A stretch of 64,000 nucleotides of DNA. It comes from Pirellulales bacterium. Lineage in GTDB: Bacteria; Planctomycetota; Planctomycetia; Pirellulales; Lacipirellulaceae. Below the pieces are notes generated by a model that was not told where the DNA came from, ran no database searches, and was given only the letters and a program-made list of their open reading frames with translations. The stretch lies in the NCBI GenBank assembly GCA_019636345.1, contig JAHBXQ010000002.1:124001-188000 (forward strand), given 5' to 3'. Within the stretch, counting starts at the first letter, position 1; every line of letters starts with the position of its first letter. The position numbers were made by a program, and so were the translations under genes. Shown here piece after piece: positions 1 through 8,615 of this stretch.

Positions 1-125
1 GATTGGGCGAGCCTTTGGCGGGGGCCCCGCGGCATTCCGATCTGCAGAGCGTGGCGGGCGGGGGATCACAATCGCCGCACCTTGCCGACGCATGTTTTCG
101 GCTCGGCGGCACAAAAACGCCTGGC

Positions 126-1019
126 TCACCCCCCCGTCGCCAACATCCCGCCGCAGGCCCACCACAAATACGCCACCGGCGCCGCCAGCAGCAAAGAGTC
201 GAGCAGATCAAGCACCCCGCCGAACCCCGGGAGCCAATCGCTGGAGTCCTTGACCCCGGCGTCTCGCTTGAGGAGCGACTCGCCCAGGTCGCCGACCAGT
301 CCTGCGATGGCGACGGTCAGGGTGAAGCCGGCCCAGCGGAGCGGCGTTCCCGCGGTCGCCCCGCTCGCTGCGGCGACCAGCGCGGGAAAGCCCAAAGCCG
401 CGATCGCCACGGCGAGCCCGATTCCTCCTATGGTCCCCTCCCAGGTCTTGCCGGGGCTCAGTCGGGGGGCGAGCTTCGTGCGCCCGATCGACTTGCCGAC
501 GAAGTACTGGCAGGTGTCGCTCAGCTTGACCGCGGCGATCATCGTGGCCAGCGGCGTGAGACCGATGATCGAGCCGCCGCTGCGGACCAGGCGCACTTGG
601 ACGAGGGTTCCAAGCAAGCCGCCGACGTAGAGCACGCTCAGGGCGCCAAGCGCCAGGCTGTTCGTGGCGCCGCCGGGTTGATCGAAGCTGCGCATCTCGG
701 CGACGAGCACGACGGCCAGCCCAGCGACCAGTCCCGCAGCGAGCCACCCGAATTGTTCAAGATTGCTTGCGCCGTGGCGCCAGATCGGAACGAAGCTGGC
801 CAGCACCGGCAGCGCCGTGGCGGCATAGATCGCTCCGGGGATCGCCGCCACGTGTCGCGTGCGTCCCATTCGCAGCATCTCGCCGGCGGCGAGCAAACTC
901 GCCGCAAACGCGACCGGGGCCAGATACGCGCCCGGCCAAGCGGCGCGCGCATCGGCTCGACAAATTGCCGCCAGTGCCGCCACGAGGATTGCGCCGATCA
1001 AAAGTCGCCAACGGAGCAC
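126..1019 (-). CDS. cdsA: Phosphatidate cytidylyltransferase (CDP-diglyceride synthase)
   Basis: Makes CDP-diacylglycerol from CTP and phosphatidic acid, the branch point of phospholipid synthesis, in the inner membrane. The 297-residue protein is a string of hydrophobic helices. Near the C-terminus (about residues 248-275) it has the family signature region: KRD, then KDSSDWLPGFGGVLDLLDS. The usual P-x-HGG-x-x-D-R-x-D is altered here (F for H, L for R), which is a visible deviation. The start is GTG, 9 bp after the uppS stop, so the two are almost certainly co-transcribed, an arrangement common in bacteria. The length is in the usual 260-310 range. The 125 bp beyond its stop, at the window edge, show no gene I can support. 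Confidence 0.9.
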   Translation of the reverse strand: MLRWRLLIGAILVAALAAICRADARAAWPGAYLAPVAFAASLLAAGEMLRMGRTRHVAAIPGAIYAATALPVLASFVPIWRHGASNLEQFGWLAAGLVAGLAVVLVAEMRSFDQPGGATNSLALGALSVLYVGGLLGTLVQVRLVRSGGSIIGLTPLATMIAAVKLSDTCQYFVGKSIGRTKLAPRLSPGKTWEGTIGGIGLAVAIAALGFPALVAAASGATAGTPLRWAGFTLTVAIAGLVGDLGESLLKRDAGVKDSSDWLPGFGGVLDLLDSLLLAAPVAYLWWACGGMLATGG

Positions 1020-1028
1020 GGCATGGTC

Positions 1029-1781
1029 CTAGCAGTTGAGTCCGCCGAATTTGCGATTGCGGGCGGCGAAGTCAAGGATTGCTTCGTAGAGCGCCGATTC
1101 GTCGAACTCGGGCCAGCAGCGGTCAGTCACCCAGATCTCGGCGTAGCTGATTTGCCACAGCAGAAAATTGCTGATTCGCATTTCCCCGGCCGTGCGAATC
1201 AACAAGTCAGGGTCGGCAAGTCCCGCCGTGTAAAGCCGCTCGGCAATCGTCTGCTCGTCAATCTTTTCAGGGGGCAAACCGCCTGCTGCCGCCTCCGCGG
1301 CAATCTCGCGGACGGCGTCGACCAACTCGGCCCGCCCGCCGTAGTTAATTGCGAGGTTGAGCCACATCCCCCCGTTGGCGCCGCTCATCTCGACCGTCTT
1401 GTCGAGCTCGCGGAGGACCTGGTCGGGGATCCCCTCGCGCCGGCCGATCATGCGGACCCGCAAATCGTTGTCCATGATCGTCGAGCGTTCCTCGATCATG
1501 TACTGCTCGAGCAGGTGCATCAGGAAGTCGATCTCGGGCTGAGGCCGCTTCCAGTTCTCGCTGCTCAAGCAATACAGGGTCAATTGCTCGATCCCCAGTC
1601 GGGCGGCCTCCTCGGTCGTCCGGCGAACGCTGGCGACGCCGCGGCGGTGGCCCTCGATTCGCGGCAAGCTCTGCCGCTCGGCCCACCGACCGTTGCCGTC
1701 CATGATGACGGCGATATGCCGCGGCCAGCGCTCGCGCGGCACGGCGGAGAGGGCGTCAGGGATAGTCAATGCGACGGGCAT
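1029..1781 (-). CDS. uppS: Isoprenyl transferase (undecaprenyl diphosphate synthase)
   Basis: Cis-prenyltransferase that extends farnesyl diphosphate with isopentenyl diphosphate to make the C55 carrier lipid for peptidoglycan and O-antigen. The 250 residues match the family length. Motifs are clear: HIAVIMDGNGRWAER with catalytic Asp28, the SSENW region near residue 73, INYGGR at 145-150, and RTAGEMRISNFLLWQ at 196-210, where family members usually have RTSGE-x-RISNF. It ends with a TAG 9 bp before cdsA. Cytosolic, membrane-associated. Identification is secure. Confidence 0.96.
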   Translation of the reverse strand: MPVALTIPDALSAVPRERWPRHIAVIMDGNGRWAERQSLPRIEGHRRGVASVRRTTEEAARLGIEQLTLYCLSSENWKRPQPEIDFLMHLLEQYMIEERSTIMDNDLRVRMIGRREGIPDQVLRELDKTVEMSGANGGMWLNLAINYGGRAELVDAVREIAAEAAAGGLPPEKIDEQTIAERLYTAGLADPDLLIRTAGEMRISNFLLWQISYAEIWVTDRCWPEFDESALYEAILDFAARNRKFGGLNC

Positions 1782-1812
1782 AGGAACCGGCTGGCAGCCA
1801 GTGACGACATGG

Positions 1813-2214
1813 TCAGGCGTCTGGAACGGGCTCGATCAGATCCCACAGCGTGCCGTAGAGATCTTTAAATACGGCGACAGTGCCGTAGGGTTCGGTCTTG
1901 GGCTGACGGACGAATTCGACCCCTCGGGATTGATACAGTTCGAAGTCCGACCAAAAATCGTCCGTGTAAAGGAACAGAAACACCCGCCCGCCGGCTTGGG
2001 CTCCAATGCAGCTTGCCTCTTCCGCGCTGGAGGCGCGAGCAAGCAGGATGCGGCACCCCTTCCCCTCGCTCGGCCCCGTCACGACCCATCGCTTGGATTG
2101 TGCGGCGATCGGCTTGTCTTCGAACACGCGAAAGCCAAGCTTGTCCACGTAGAATCGCAGGGCCTCATCGTAGTCCCGAACAACGACGGACACTAATCCC
2201 AGATGTTGGCTCAT
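1813..2214 (-). CDS. VOC-family (glyoxalase/bleomycin-resistance fold) protein
   Basis: A 133-residue protein of the vicinal oxygen chelate superfamily. It starts LGLVSVVVRDYDEALRFYVD and ends with an FKDLYGTLWDLIEP strand, the two beta-alpha-beta-beta-beta halves of a glyoxalase-like fold. The start at 2214 was chosen because AGGAG lies just upstream (revcomp GAGGAGAGC-ATG). Longer readings in the same frame run across purA and are spurious. It is most like the YkcA/PhnB-type single-domain VOC proteins. The substrate cannot be told from sequence. It follows purA on the same strand by 56 bp. Confidence 0.85.
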   Translation of the reverse strand: MSQHLGLVSVVVRDYDEALRFYVDKLGFRVFEDKPIAAQSKRWVVTGPSEGKGCRILLARASSAEEASCIGAQAGGRVFLFLYTDDFWSDFELYQSRGVEFVRQPKTEPYGTVAVFKDLYGTLWDLIEPVPDA

Positions 2215-2270
2215 GCTCTCCTCGACGGACGGTCGAGTTCGCAGCTCATGTTCTGAACGCCGAGCAGCCG

Positions 2271-3578
2271 TCAATCCAGATCGCTTGCAGCGCCCGTGAC
2301 GATCGTCGCCGCCCGATCCGGCCCCACCGACACGAGTCCCACCGGCGCCCCGGCGAGTTCTGCGATCCGGTCGAGGTACGCCCGGGCCGCCGCGGGAAGA
2401 TCGGCCAGCTTGCGGACTCCCGTCACGTCCTCCTGCCAGCCGGGGACCGACTCGTAAACGGGCTTCGCCTTGCGAAGATCGTCGACATGACTGGGGAAGA
2501 CGTTGGTCCGCTCGCCGTTGATCTCGTACGCGGTGCAAATCTGCAGTTCGTCGAACCCGCTCAGCACGTCCAGCAGCATCACGCAAATCGAGTCGACCCC
2601 GCTGAGCCGGGCCGTGTATCGCACGGCAACCGTATCGAGCCAGCCGCACCGCCGGGGACGCTTGGTGACCGTGCCGTATTCGTTGCCCGCGTCGCGGATC
2701 CGCTTGCCGATCGCGTTGTCTTGCTCCGTGGGGAACGGCCCTCCGCCGACGCGCGTCGTGTACGCCTTGACGATGCCGATGACATGGTCGATGTACTTGC
2801 CCGGGACCCCCGAACCGTTCGAGACCCCCACGCCGCTGGAGTTGCTGCTGGTGACGTAGGGATAGGTGCCATGGTCGACGTCGAGCAGAGCGCCCTGAGC
2901 CCCCTCGAACAACAGGCGCCGTCCCCCCTCGGCGGCCGAGAGCAGGTACTCGGTCGTGTCGCACACGTACGGCTGCAGTCGGTCGGCGAACGCCCGGTAC
3001 TGGTCGTAGATGGTCGCGGCATCGAGAGGCTTCATGGTGCCAAAGTCGTCGAGCGCCGCCATTTGGCGATTCTTGGCCTTGGTGATCTGCTCGACCTTGT
3101 CGCGGAAGTTCGGGCGGTAGAGATCGCCGAGCCGCAGGGCGTACGTGCGACCGACCTTGTCCCGATAACAGGGGCCGATGCCGCGCCCCGTCGTGCCGAT
3201 CGTCTCGGTCGATCCCGCGCTGTGGTCGAACGCCCGGTCCTCGGCAAAATGCCAGGGGAAGATGACGTGAACCCGGTCGCTGAGTTTGAGGTTGTCGTGG
3301 TCCTCGACCCCGCGGGCGGCGAGCTCGTCGAGTTCCTCGATCGCCTTGGCCGGGTTGAACACGACCCCGCCGGCGATGACGCAAGTCACCCCGGGGGTCA
3401 GCACCCCGCTGGGAAGGAGCGACAGCTTGTAGGTCTGGTCGCCGACGACCACGGTGTGGCCGGCGTTGGCGCCCCCCTGATACCGCACGACCACGTCGTG
3501 GCGGGTGGTCAGGAGGTCGACGATTTTCCCTTTGGCCTCGTCCCCCCACTGCAGGCCAATCACGCAAGTCCCGGGCAC
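2271..3578 (-). CDS. purA: Adenylosuccinate synthetase
   Basis: Converts IMP, aspartate and GTP to adenylosuccinate, the first committed step to AMP. The protein opens [20 protein letters not shown], with the GDEAKGK phosphate loop at residues 12-18, followed by the IMP-binding [19 protein letters not shown] and SSNSSGVG segments. I chose the GTG start at 3578: AAGGAG sits 8 nt upstream and it gives 435 residues, the normal length. Extending further N-terminally adds about 55 low-quality residues. Between it and carA (3579-3857) I see no gene. Confidence 0.96.
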   Translation of the reverse strand: MPGTCVIGLQWGDEAKGKIVDLLTTRHDVVVRYQGGANAGHTVVVGDQTYKLSLLPSGVLTPGVTCVIAGGVVFNPAKAIEELDELAARGVEDHDNLKLSDRVHVIFPWHFAEDRAFDHSAGSTETIGTTGRGIGPCYRDKVGRTYALRLGDLYRPNFRDKVEQITKAKNRQMAALDDFGTMKPLDAATIYDQYRAFADRLQPYVCDTTEYLLSAAEGGRRLLFEGAQGALLDVDHGTYPYVTSSNSSGVGVSNGSGVPGKYIDHVIGIVKAYTTRVGGGPFPTEQDNAIGKRIRDAGNEYGTVTKRPRRCGWLDTVAVRYTARLSGVDSICVMLLDVLSGFDELQICTAYEINGERTNVFPSHVDDLRKAKPVYESVPGWQEDVTGVRKLADLPAAARAYLDRIAELAGAPVGLVSVGPDRAATIVTGAASDLD

Positions 3579-3857
3579 GGGAAGGTCTCCTTCAATCAGT
3601 CGGCAGCCGCGGCAAGCGGACAAAACCCCCATTGTAGCGGCCCGGGGCGGCGGCGTGAGGGGCGCACCGTCAGCCCGAGCCCCCGGGTTTTTTCGGAATT
3701 CCGGGCCAAATCGCAATCCCAATCGTCGGCTGGTGGGCGCCACTGCGGTATCGTATCGACGCCGAGATTGCAGCAGCCAGATCGCCGACCGACGATTTCG
3801 ATGACGATCGCATTCGAGCTGAACCGAGAGTCGGCCGCCGGGCGATCGGTCAATGCT

Positions 3858-5042
3858 CTAGGACGATGGCGCGACGCCAGATCGCACCTCCCGCAGGAAT
3901 TCGGCGAACAAGTAGTGGCTGTCGTGCGGTCCGGCCGAGGCCTCGGGGTGGTACTGCACGCTGAAGGCCGGCACGTCGCGGCGGCGGACGCCTTCGATCG
4001 TGCCGTCGTTCAGGCTGCGGTGGGTCACCTCCAGGCACGCGGGAAGCGACTCCTCCTCGACCGCGAAGCCGTGATTTTGCGAGGTGATCTCGACCGTCCC
4101 GTCGGCCAACCGCTGCACGGGGTGATTCGCCCCGCGGTGACCGAATTTGAGCTTGAAGGTCTTCGCCCCGCTGGCAAGAGACAGCAACTGGTGACCCAAG
4201 CAGATGCCGAACACCGGGGTCTTGCCCAGGATGCCGCGAATGGTCTCGATCGCAGCGGTCAGCGGCTCGGGATCGCCGGGGCCGTTCGACAGGAACACTC
4301 CGTCAGGCTTCTGGGCGAGCACCTCCTCGGCCGACGCCGGCCCGGGGAGGACCGTCACCTGGCACCCCGCGTCGTACAGGTGGCGGGGGATGTTCCACTT
4401 CATGCCGAAGTCGAGGGCGACGATGTGGGGGGCGTCGCCGGCGGCTGCGGGCGTCGCCGCGCGCATCGCGTCCTCCCCCGTCGCCCCTCCGCCGTCTGCA
4501 TTCAGAAACGTCCATTCGCTCACCGGCTCTTGCCAGTCGCAAGGCATGTCCGGAACGACTTCTTGCACCAAGTCGCGGCCCACCAGCCCTGGGCTCGCCT
4601 GGGCCTTGGCGACGAGGCTCGCGTCGTCGAGGTCCACGGTCGACAGCACGCCGCGCAGGGCGCCCCGCGAGCGGATTCGCCGCACGAGGGCTCGGGTGTC
4701 GATCGACTCGATCGCGACGACTCCCCACTCCTTCAGGTAATCGCCCAGCGTTCCGTCTGCGCGAAAGTTGCTGGCGACGCGGCTGTGCTCGCGTACGACG
4801 AAACCGGCCAAGCGGGGCCGAGCGCTTTCGAGATCCTCCTCGTTGACGCCGTAATTGCCGATCTGCGGGTAGGTCATCGTGACGATCTGCCCGCGGTAGC
4901 TAGGATCGGTGAGGATTTCCTGGTAGCCGGTCATTGAGGTGTTGAAACACACCTCGCCGTCGACCTCGCCGGGGGCGCCGATCGAGGCGCCGGTGAACAC
5001 CGTGCCGTCTTCCAGGGCAAGTTTGGCAATCTGGCGGGACAT
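3858..5042 (-). CDS. carA: Carbamoyl-phosphate synthase small (glutaminase) subunit
   Basis: Hydrolyses glutamine and channels ammonia to CarB, feeding pyrimidine and arginine synthesis. It has an N-terminal CPSase small domain ([24 protein letters not shown]) and a C-terminal class I amidotransferase with nucleophile Cys281 in FGICLGHQ and the His365/Glu367 pair in YHPEA. The 394 residues are typical. A roughly 25-residue Ala/Gly-rich spacer separates the two domains. carB is not in the window. No Shine-Dalgarno precedes the ATG; instead the 20 nt upstream are pyrimidine-rich (CCTCCC), so initiation may not rely on anti-SD pairing. Confidence 0.96.
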   Translation of the reverse strand: MSRQIAKLALEDGTVFTGASIGAPGEVDGEVCFNTSMTGYQEILTDPSYRGQIVTMTYPQIGNYGVNEEDLESARPRLAGFVVREHSRVASNFRADGTLGDYLKEWGVVAIESIDTRALVRRIRSRGALRGVLSTVDLDDASLVAKAQASPGLVGRDLVQEVVPDMPCDWQEPVSEWTFLNADGGGATGEDAMRAATPAAAGDAPHIVALDFGMKWNIPRHLYDAGCQVTVLPGPASAEEVLAQKPDGVFLSNGPGDPEPLTAAIETIRGILGKTPVFGICLGHQLLSLASGAKTFKLKFGHRGANHPVQRLADGTVEITSQNHGFAVEEESLPACLEVTHRSLNDGTIEGVRRRDVPAFSVQYHPEASAGPHDSHYLFAEFLREVRSGVAPSS

Positions 5043-5291
5043 GCGCGAAGGGGAAGGGAGGAAGGGGGGAAGGTCGAGGGCAGCAGAAACTCAAGCGAGC
5101 CGCGACGTCCCCGCCCGCGGCAAGAGGAATCTCACCCGCGGCAGGGAACTGCTCGACCCCGAGCGGCTCAAGACTCGTCTCCGCGTCGCCGATACTCACA
5201 GCGGGCTGAGGGTCCTCGCGCCGGCCAGTTGCGGCAGCTTCGCTTGCGAAGCCCCGCCGCCGCCAGCCGCCGCGTGCAGCCTATGAAAGAT

Positions 5292-5331
5292 AGAGGGTCC
5301 TTGCTTCGGCGAGCAAGGGCCCTCTTTTTTT
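5292..5331 (+). terminator. Strong intrinsic terminator pointing rightward between two leftward genes
   Basis: AGAGGG-t-CCTTGCT, a short loop, AGCAAGG-g-CCCTCT, then seven T on the plus strand. Both neighbours (carA and the ABC permease) run leftward, so no annotated rightward gene feeds it. Read leftward, the hairpin is preceded by A but followed by ATCTTTC, a weaker T-tract, so it might also end permease transcripts. The rest of the 5043-5496 gap holds no gene I can support; a compact inverted repeat (GCTTCGC/GCGAAGC) lies near 5240. Confidence 0.7.
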
Positions 5332-5496
5332 GCGCCGCGATTGCCGCTCGAATCGGCCGAAATCCCGCAATTTGGAGGGACCAGCGCGACCGCAAGGCGA
5401 CGCCGACCGCCGAAAGACCATAAGCCGCGACCTCCCAGGTCGCCGGCGGCGCCACGTTCGGCGTCGCCATCGTCGGCAGCCGGCGCCCGGCCGCCG

Positions 5497-7047
5497 TCAA
5501 TGCTTCCACCCCCAATCGTGCTTCACGGCGAGCCAAGCCGCGGCGATGAGCGACGTGATCGTCACGACAAAGAACCCGAACACGACCGTCGGGACATGTC
5601 CATTTGACGGCAAAGGCAAAACCAAATGTACGAGCCTCATAAGCCCAATCCACAGTAGCGCGGCGACGTAAGGAGATGGCGTCGCCAGAACGCCCGCATA
5701 AACGGGGTGCCTCAGGTACGCCATGAGAGCCGTCGCCGCGAGATAAACGCCGACATGGACCCCCATCACGGCGGCTGCCCAGAAGACTTCATCGAGGCCG
5801 ATCGCGGAAAGCGCCTTGCCGGGCGCCAGCAGTTCGGCGGCTGCGATCGACGCCAACAACCCGCATAACAAGAATCCGCAGGTGACGCCGAGCCCCGCGA
5901 GCAGCTTCACTGTGAACCACCGGCCGATCGGAATCGGTCGCGAACGCCAGAAGCCTTGCAGCTCCGGCCGCAGGTCGTCCATGAAGACGCCGATCCCGGC
6001 GACCAGGGCGATCGCGTAGCCGACCATTGCCCAAATCACCCCAGCCACTTCAAGGATGCTGGATCCCTCGAAATGCATAACGCCCCAGCGCAAGCGAGCG
6101 CTGACTAAAATGACGATGCAGACGGCTGCGATGCCGCCGCCGCCAAACAGCGCCAGCGGCCCCGACTCGCGGAACTGCTTCCACATAAGCGCCGAGAGCG
6201 GCCCGCGCCGCGGCGGGGCGAGCCAGTCGGTGCGGGGCGCCTCGGCCGAAACGACCGGCCGCTCGCCCTCGACCGTCTGCACCCGCGCCGGCACGACGCG
6301 GCCGAAGCGGGTGACGTACCACCACGCCAAGCCAGCGTGGACGACTACGGAGGCGGCGACGTGCCCCCACCAGTAGGAAACAAACTGCGACGATTCGGCG
6401 AGAAGGATCGCCAACCCCCCAGGAAGACATCCCATGGCAACGCCCCAGAGGGATTGCTCTTGCAGATCGCCGTTCCAGAAAATCAGCAGCTCGAAAACGC
6501 CCCATGCGAGGACGATCGACACGAACGCAATCGCTGCGGCGCGGACTTCATCGACGGCGTTCACCCCTGCCGCGCTTCCCCAAAGCAAGAGGCTCGTCGC
6601 GGCCAGTAGCGCGACAAGGCCCCGCGATGCGTACCAATTGTCGAACCCTTTCCACAAACCTTGCGAGACGTCGCGAATCGACGGCACGACCGAGTTTTGA
6701 ACCCAAACCACGACGAGAAGCATGCCGATCACCGCGGCGATGGCGAGCAAGGCCGTGAGGAGCTTGACGACAGCGGCCCGTCGCGTCGGCACGGGAAGCG
6801 ACTGCAACAGCCCGATCGTCCCCGCCGACTGCTCGCCCGCGGCGATTCCCATCCCTAAAAAGCAGGCGGCGGCGACCGCGGCGGCGCTGAGTATGCCGTC
6901 GGCCGTCTCGAACGCAAGTCCCCGGTGGTTGTCGATGATCGCCACGACCAACAACTGCACCGCGACGGCGACCAAGATAATTGCCGCAACCTTCCAGCGC
7001 AGCTCGCGGTACTCTTTCCAGAGGAGTGCCTGCCAAGTTCGATGCAT
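5497..7047 (-). CDS. ABC-2 type transporter permease
   Basis: A 516-residue polytopic membrane protein with roughly ten to twelve hydrophobic segments in two similar halves. Each half begins with an amphipathic cytosolic motif: LLWKEYRELRWK near residue 10 and LMWKQFRESGPLALF in the middle. This is the usual look of ABC-2 permeases paired with GntR/YtrA regulators. The ATG at 7047 is favoured by AAGGA 8 nt upstream over a TTG 7 codons earlier. It is the last gene of the regulator-ATPase-permease operon. The substrate is unknown; families of this kind export peptides or respond to cell-wall stress. Confidence 0.8.
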   Translation of the reverse strand: MHRTWQALLWKEYRELRWKVAAIILVAVAVQLLVVAIIDNHRGLAFETADGILSAAAVAAACFLGMGIAAGEQSAGTIGLLQSLPVPTRRAAVVKLLTALLAIAAVIGMLLVVVWVQNSVVPSIRDVSQGLWKGFDNWYASRGLVALLAATSLLLWGSAAGVNAVDEVRAAAIAFVSIVLAWGVFELLIFWNGDLQEQSLWGVAMGCLPGGLAILLAESSQFVSYWWGHVAASVVVHAGLAWWYVTRFGRVVPARVQTVEGERPVVSAEAPRTDWLAPPRRGPLSALMWKQFRESGPLALFGGGGIAAVCIVILVSARLRWGVMHFEGSSILEVAGVIWAMVGYAIALVAGIGVFMDDLRPELQGFWRSRPIPIGRWFTVKLLAGLGVTCGFLLCGLLASIAAAELLAPGKALSAIGLDEVFWAAAVMGVHVGVYLAATALMAYLRHPVYAGVLATPSPYVAALLWIGLMRLVHLVLPLPSNGHVPTVVFGFFVVTITSLIAAAWLAVKHDWGWKH

Positions 7048-7157
7048 GATGTTGATCCTTCGCAGCAAGGCGAATGAGCCGCCGGCGCTAGCCGGGGGCC
7101 GAGTTGCCGGTCATTCGCGAATTGTCCGCGCTTCCGCCCGGGGCCAGCGCCCACGGA

Positions 7158-8084
7158 TCATTCGGCCTCGCCGACCGAGAGGGCATCGCTCGGCGTTGGC
7201 GCCGTGCGTTCGATCGTCCCGCTCACGTACGCCGCGAAGATCTCGTCGAGATTGAGATCGACGACTCGATGCGGCGTTCCTTCGCGACCCAGCAAGGCCG
7301 CCGCAGCGCCTGCGTTCTGCACGGTGACCGCCGCCTCGCCGTCGTGAATCCTGAGGTCCAGAACCGCCAGATCGTCGCGAATCGCGGCCAACGCGTCGGT
7401 CGACAACACAAATTGCTTCACGTCGCGGCGGAGCGTTTCGGTGTCGGCCTGCCTCACGACCCGGCCGTGGTCGAGGATCGCCACCTCGTCCGCCACCGGT
7501 TCCACTTCGTACAGCAGGTGCGAACTGTAGAACACGGTCCGCCCCTCCCCCTGCAGGTGCGTGATGAGGTCGCGATTGAACTGTCGCCGCATCACGGGGT
7601 CGAGCCCGAGCGCAGGATCGTCGAGGATGACCAACTCCGGGCGATGGGCGAGCGCGAGCACAAGCCCCAGCCGCACGGTTTGGCCCTTGGAGAGCGTCTT
7701 GATCTTCTGGGCAAGCGGCAGCTCGAACTCGCGGACGTACTTGAGTGCCAGGTCGTGATCCCACGTCTTGTAGAACGGCGCCACGAAGCGGATGATCTCG
7801 TCGACCCGCATCCAGCCGTACATCTTCTGGTCTTCGGCGAGATAGCCGACGCGGGCCCGGATCGCCAACGGGTCGACAGCCGGGTCGATCCCCAGGACGC
7901 GCACGTCGCCGGCGTCGCGCTGAAGCAGGCCCAGCAGCATGCGGATCGTCGTCGTCTTGCCGGCGCCGTTTCGCCCGAGGAACGCGTACGTCGTCCCTTG
8001 GTCCACTTCCAGCGACATGTCGGCCAGCACCCGCTGCTTGCGGAACGACTTGTCGACGTGACGCATCTCGATGGCGGCGGTCAT
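7158..8084 (-). CDS. ABC transporter ATP-binding protein (YtrB-like)
   Basis: A 308-residue ABC ATPase with Walker A GRNGAGKT at 37-44, signature LSKGQ at 131-135, Walker B LVILDDP at 151-157 and the switch His in YSSHLL. The residue after the Walker B Asp is Asp156, where most ABC ATPases carry the catalytic Glu; the LSKGQ signature and this ILDDP form recur in the YtrB-type group linked to GntR regulators. A C-terminal extension of about 90 residues follows the ATPase core. Its ATG overlaps the regulator's stop by 4 nt (ATGA), showing translational coupling. Confidence 0.9.
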   Translation of the reverse strand: MTAAIEMRHVDKSFRKQRVLADMSLEVDQGTTYAFLGRNGAGKTTTIRMLLGLLQRDAGDVRVLGIDPAVDPLAIRARVGYLAEDQKMYGWMRVDEIIRFVAPFYKTWDHDLALKYVREFELPLAQKIKTLSKGQTVRLGLVLALAHRPELVILDDPALGLDPVMRRQFNRDLITHLQGEGRTVFYSSHLLYEVEPVADEVAILDHGRVVRQADTETLRRDVKQFVLSTDALAAIRDDLAVLDLRIHDGEAAVTVQNAGAAAALLGREGTPHRVVDLNLDEIFAAYVSGTIERTAPTPSDALSVGEAE

Positions 8085-8509
8085 GGGGCGTTCTCCGCGA
8101 CGTGCTGGGCGACTTGGGTTCTGTGGTTCATCGTGGCCGGCTCGGCGAGGACCTCGGCCAACAACTCATGCAACTGCTCGGCGGTGAGTCCGAGGGCGAC
8201 CCCCTGGCGGGCGACTTGCCGCAGTTCCTCGGCGATCTTCTCGCGGCGGCCCTTCATCGCCGGCCCTCTCGGCCGGGCCGTGACGAAGGTCCCCTGTCCC
8301 TGCCGCATGTCGAGCAGTCCCTCGCGAGCCAGCCGTTCGTAGACGCGGAGCACCGTGTTCTGATTGACGGCCAGCTCGCGGGCCAGCTCCCGCACCGACG
8401 GCAGTTTCGCCCCCGGGGCGAGATTGCCGGTCGACACCAACGCCTCGATCTGCGCGGCCAACTGCCGCGAGATCGGCACGGCGGAGCCTTTTTCGATGCG
8501 GAGGAGCAT
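8081..8509 (-). CDS. GntR-family transcriptional regulator, YtrA subfamily
   Basis: 142 residues: an N-terminal winged helix (PISRQLAAQIEALVSTGNL, LPSVRELARELAVNQNTVLR, YERLAREGLLDMRQGQGTFV) and a short C-terminal helical region, the architecture of YtrA regulators that repress the adjacent ABC operon. The ATG at 8509 was chosen because the protein then starts LLRIEKGSAVPISRQL, as in the family; an upstream extension would run into the promoter. It heads the operon and lies just downstream of a promoter overlapped by an inverted repeat, so autorepression is likely. Confidence 0.9.
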   Translation of the reverse strand: MLLRIEKGSAVPISRQLAAQIEALVSTGNLAPGAKLPSVRELARELAVNQNTVLRVYERLAREGLLDMRQGQGTFVTARPRGPAMKGRREKIAEELRQVARQGVALGLTAEQLHELLAEVLAEPATMNHRTQVAQHVAENAP

Positions 8510-8534
8510 GCGAGAGGTCCCGATGCGGAGACAG

Positions 8535-8574
8535 GTGACTACAGTTATGTAACACATGTCACTGGCGGCGTCAA
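8535..8574 (-). promoter_or_regulatory. Promoter and putative YtrA operator of the ABC operon
   Basis: On the minus strand, TTGACG (8574-8569), a 17-bp spacer and TACATA (8551-8546) form a sigma-70-like promoter about 30 nt upstream of the regulator ATG. An inverted repeat GTGAC...GTCAC (8535-8562) spans the -10 element, placed where a repressor would block polymerase. Promoter elements and palindrome are read directly; operator function is inferred from the YtrA family. Confidence 0.6.
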
Positions 8575-8615
8575 GCGATTTCAGACATTTCGCTCCACGG
8601 AAAGCGAGAAGCCCG

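Noticed and set aside
3-1868. Very long rightward open frame over cdsA and uppS
   Set aside because: It is the antisense shadow of two well-supported genes in GC-rich DNA, with no recognisable domain.
2013-4937. 974-codon rightward frame across purA and carA
   Set aside because: Antisense to two certain genes; composition is typical of a shadow frame.
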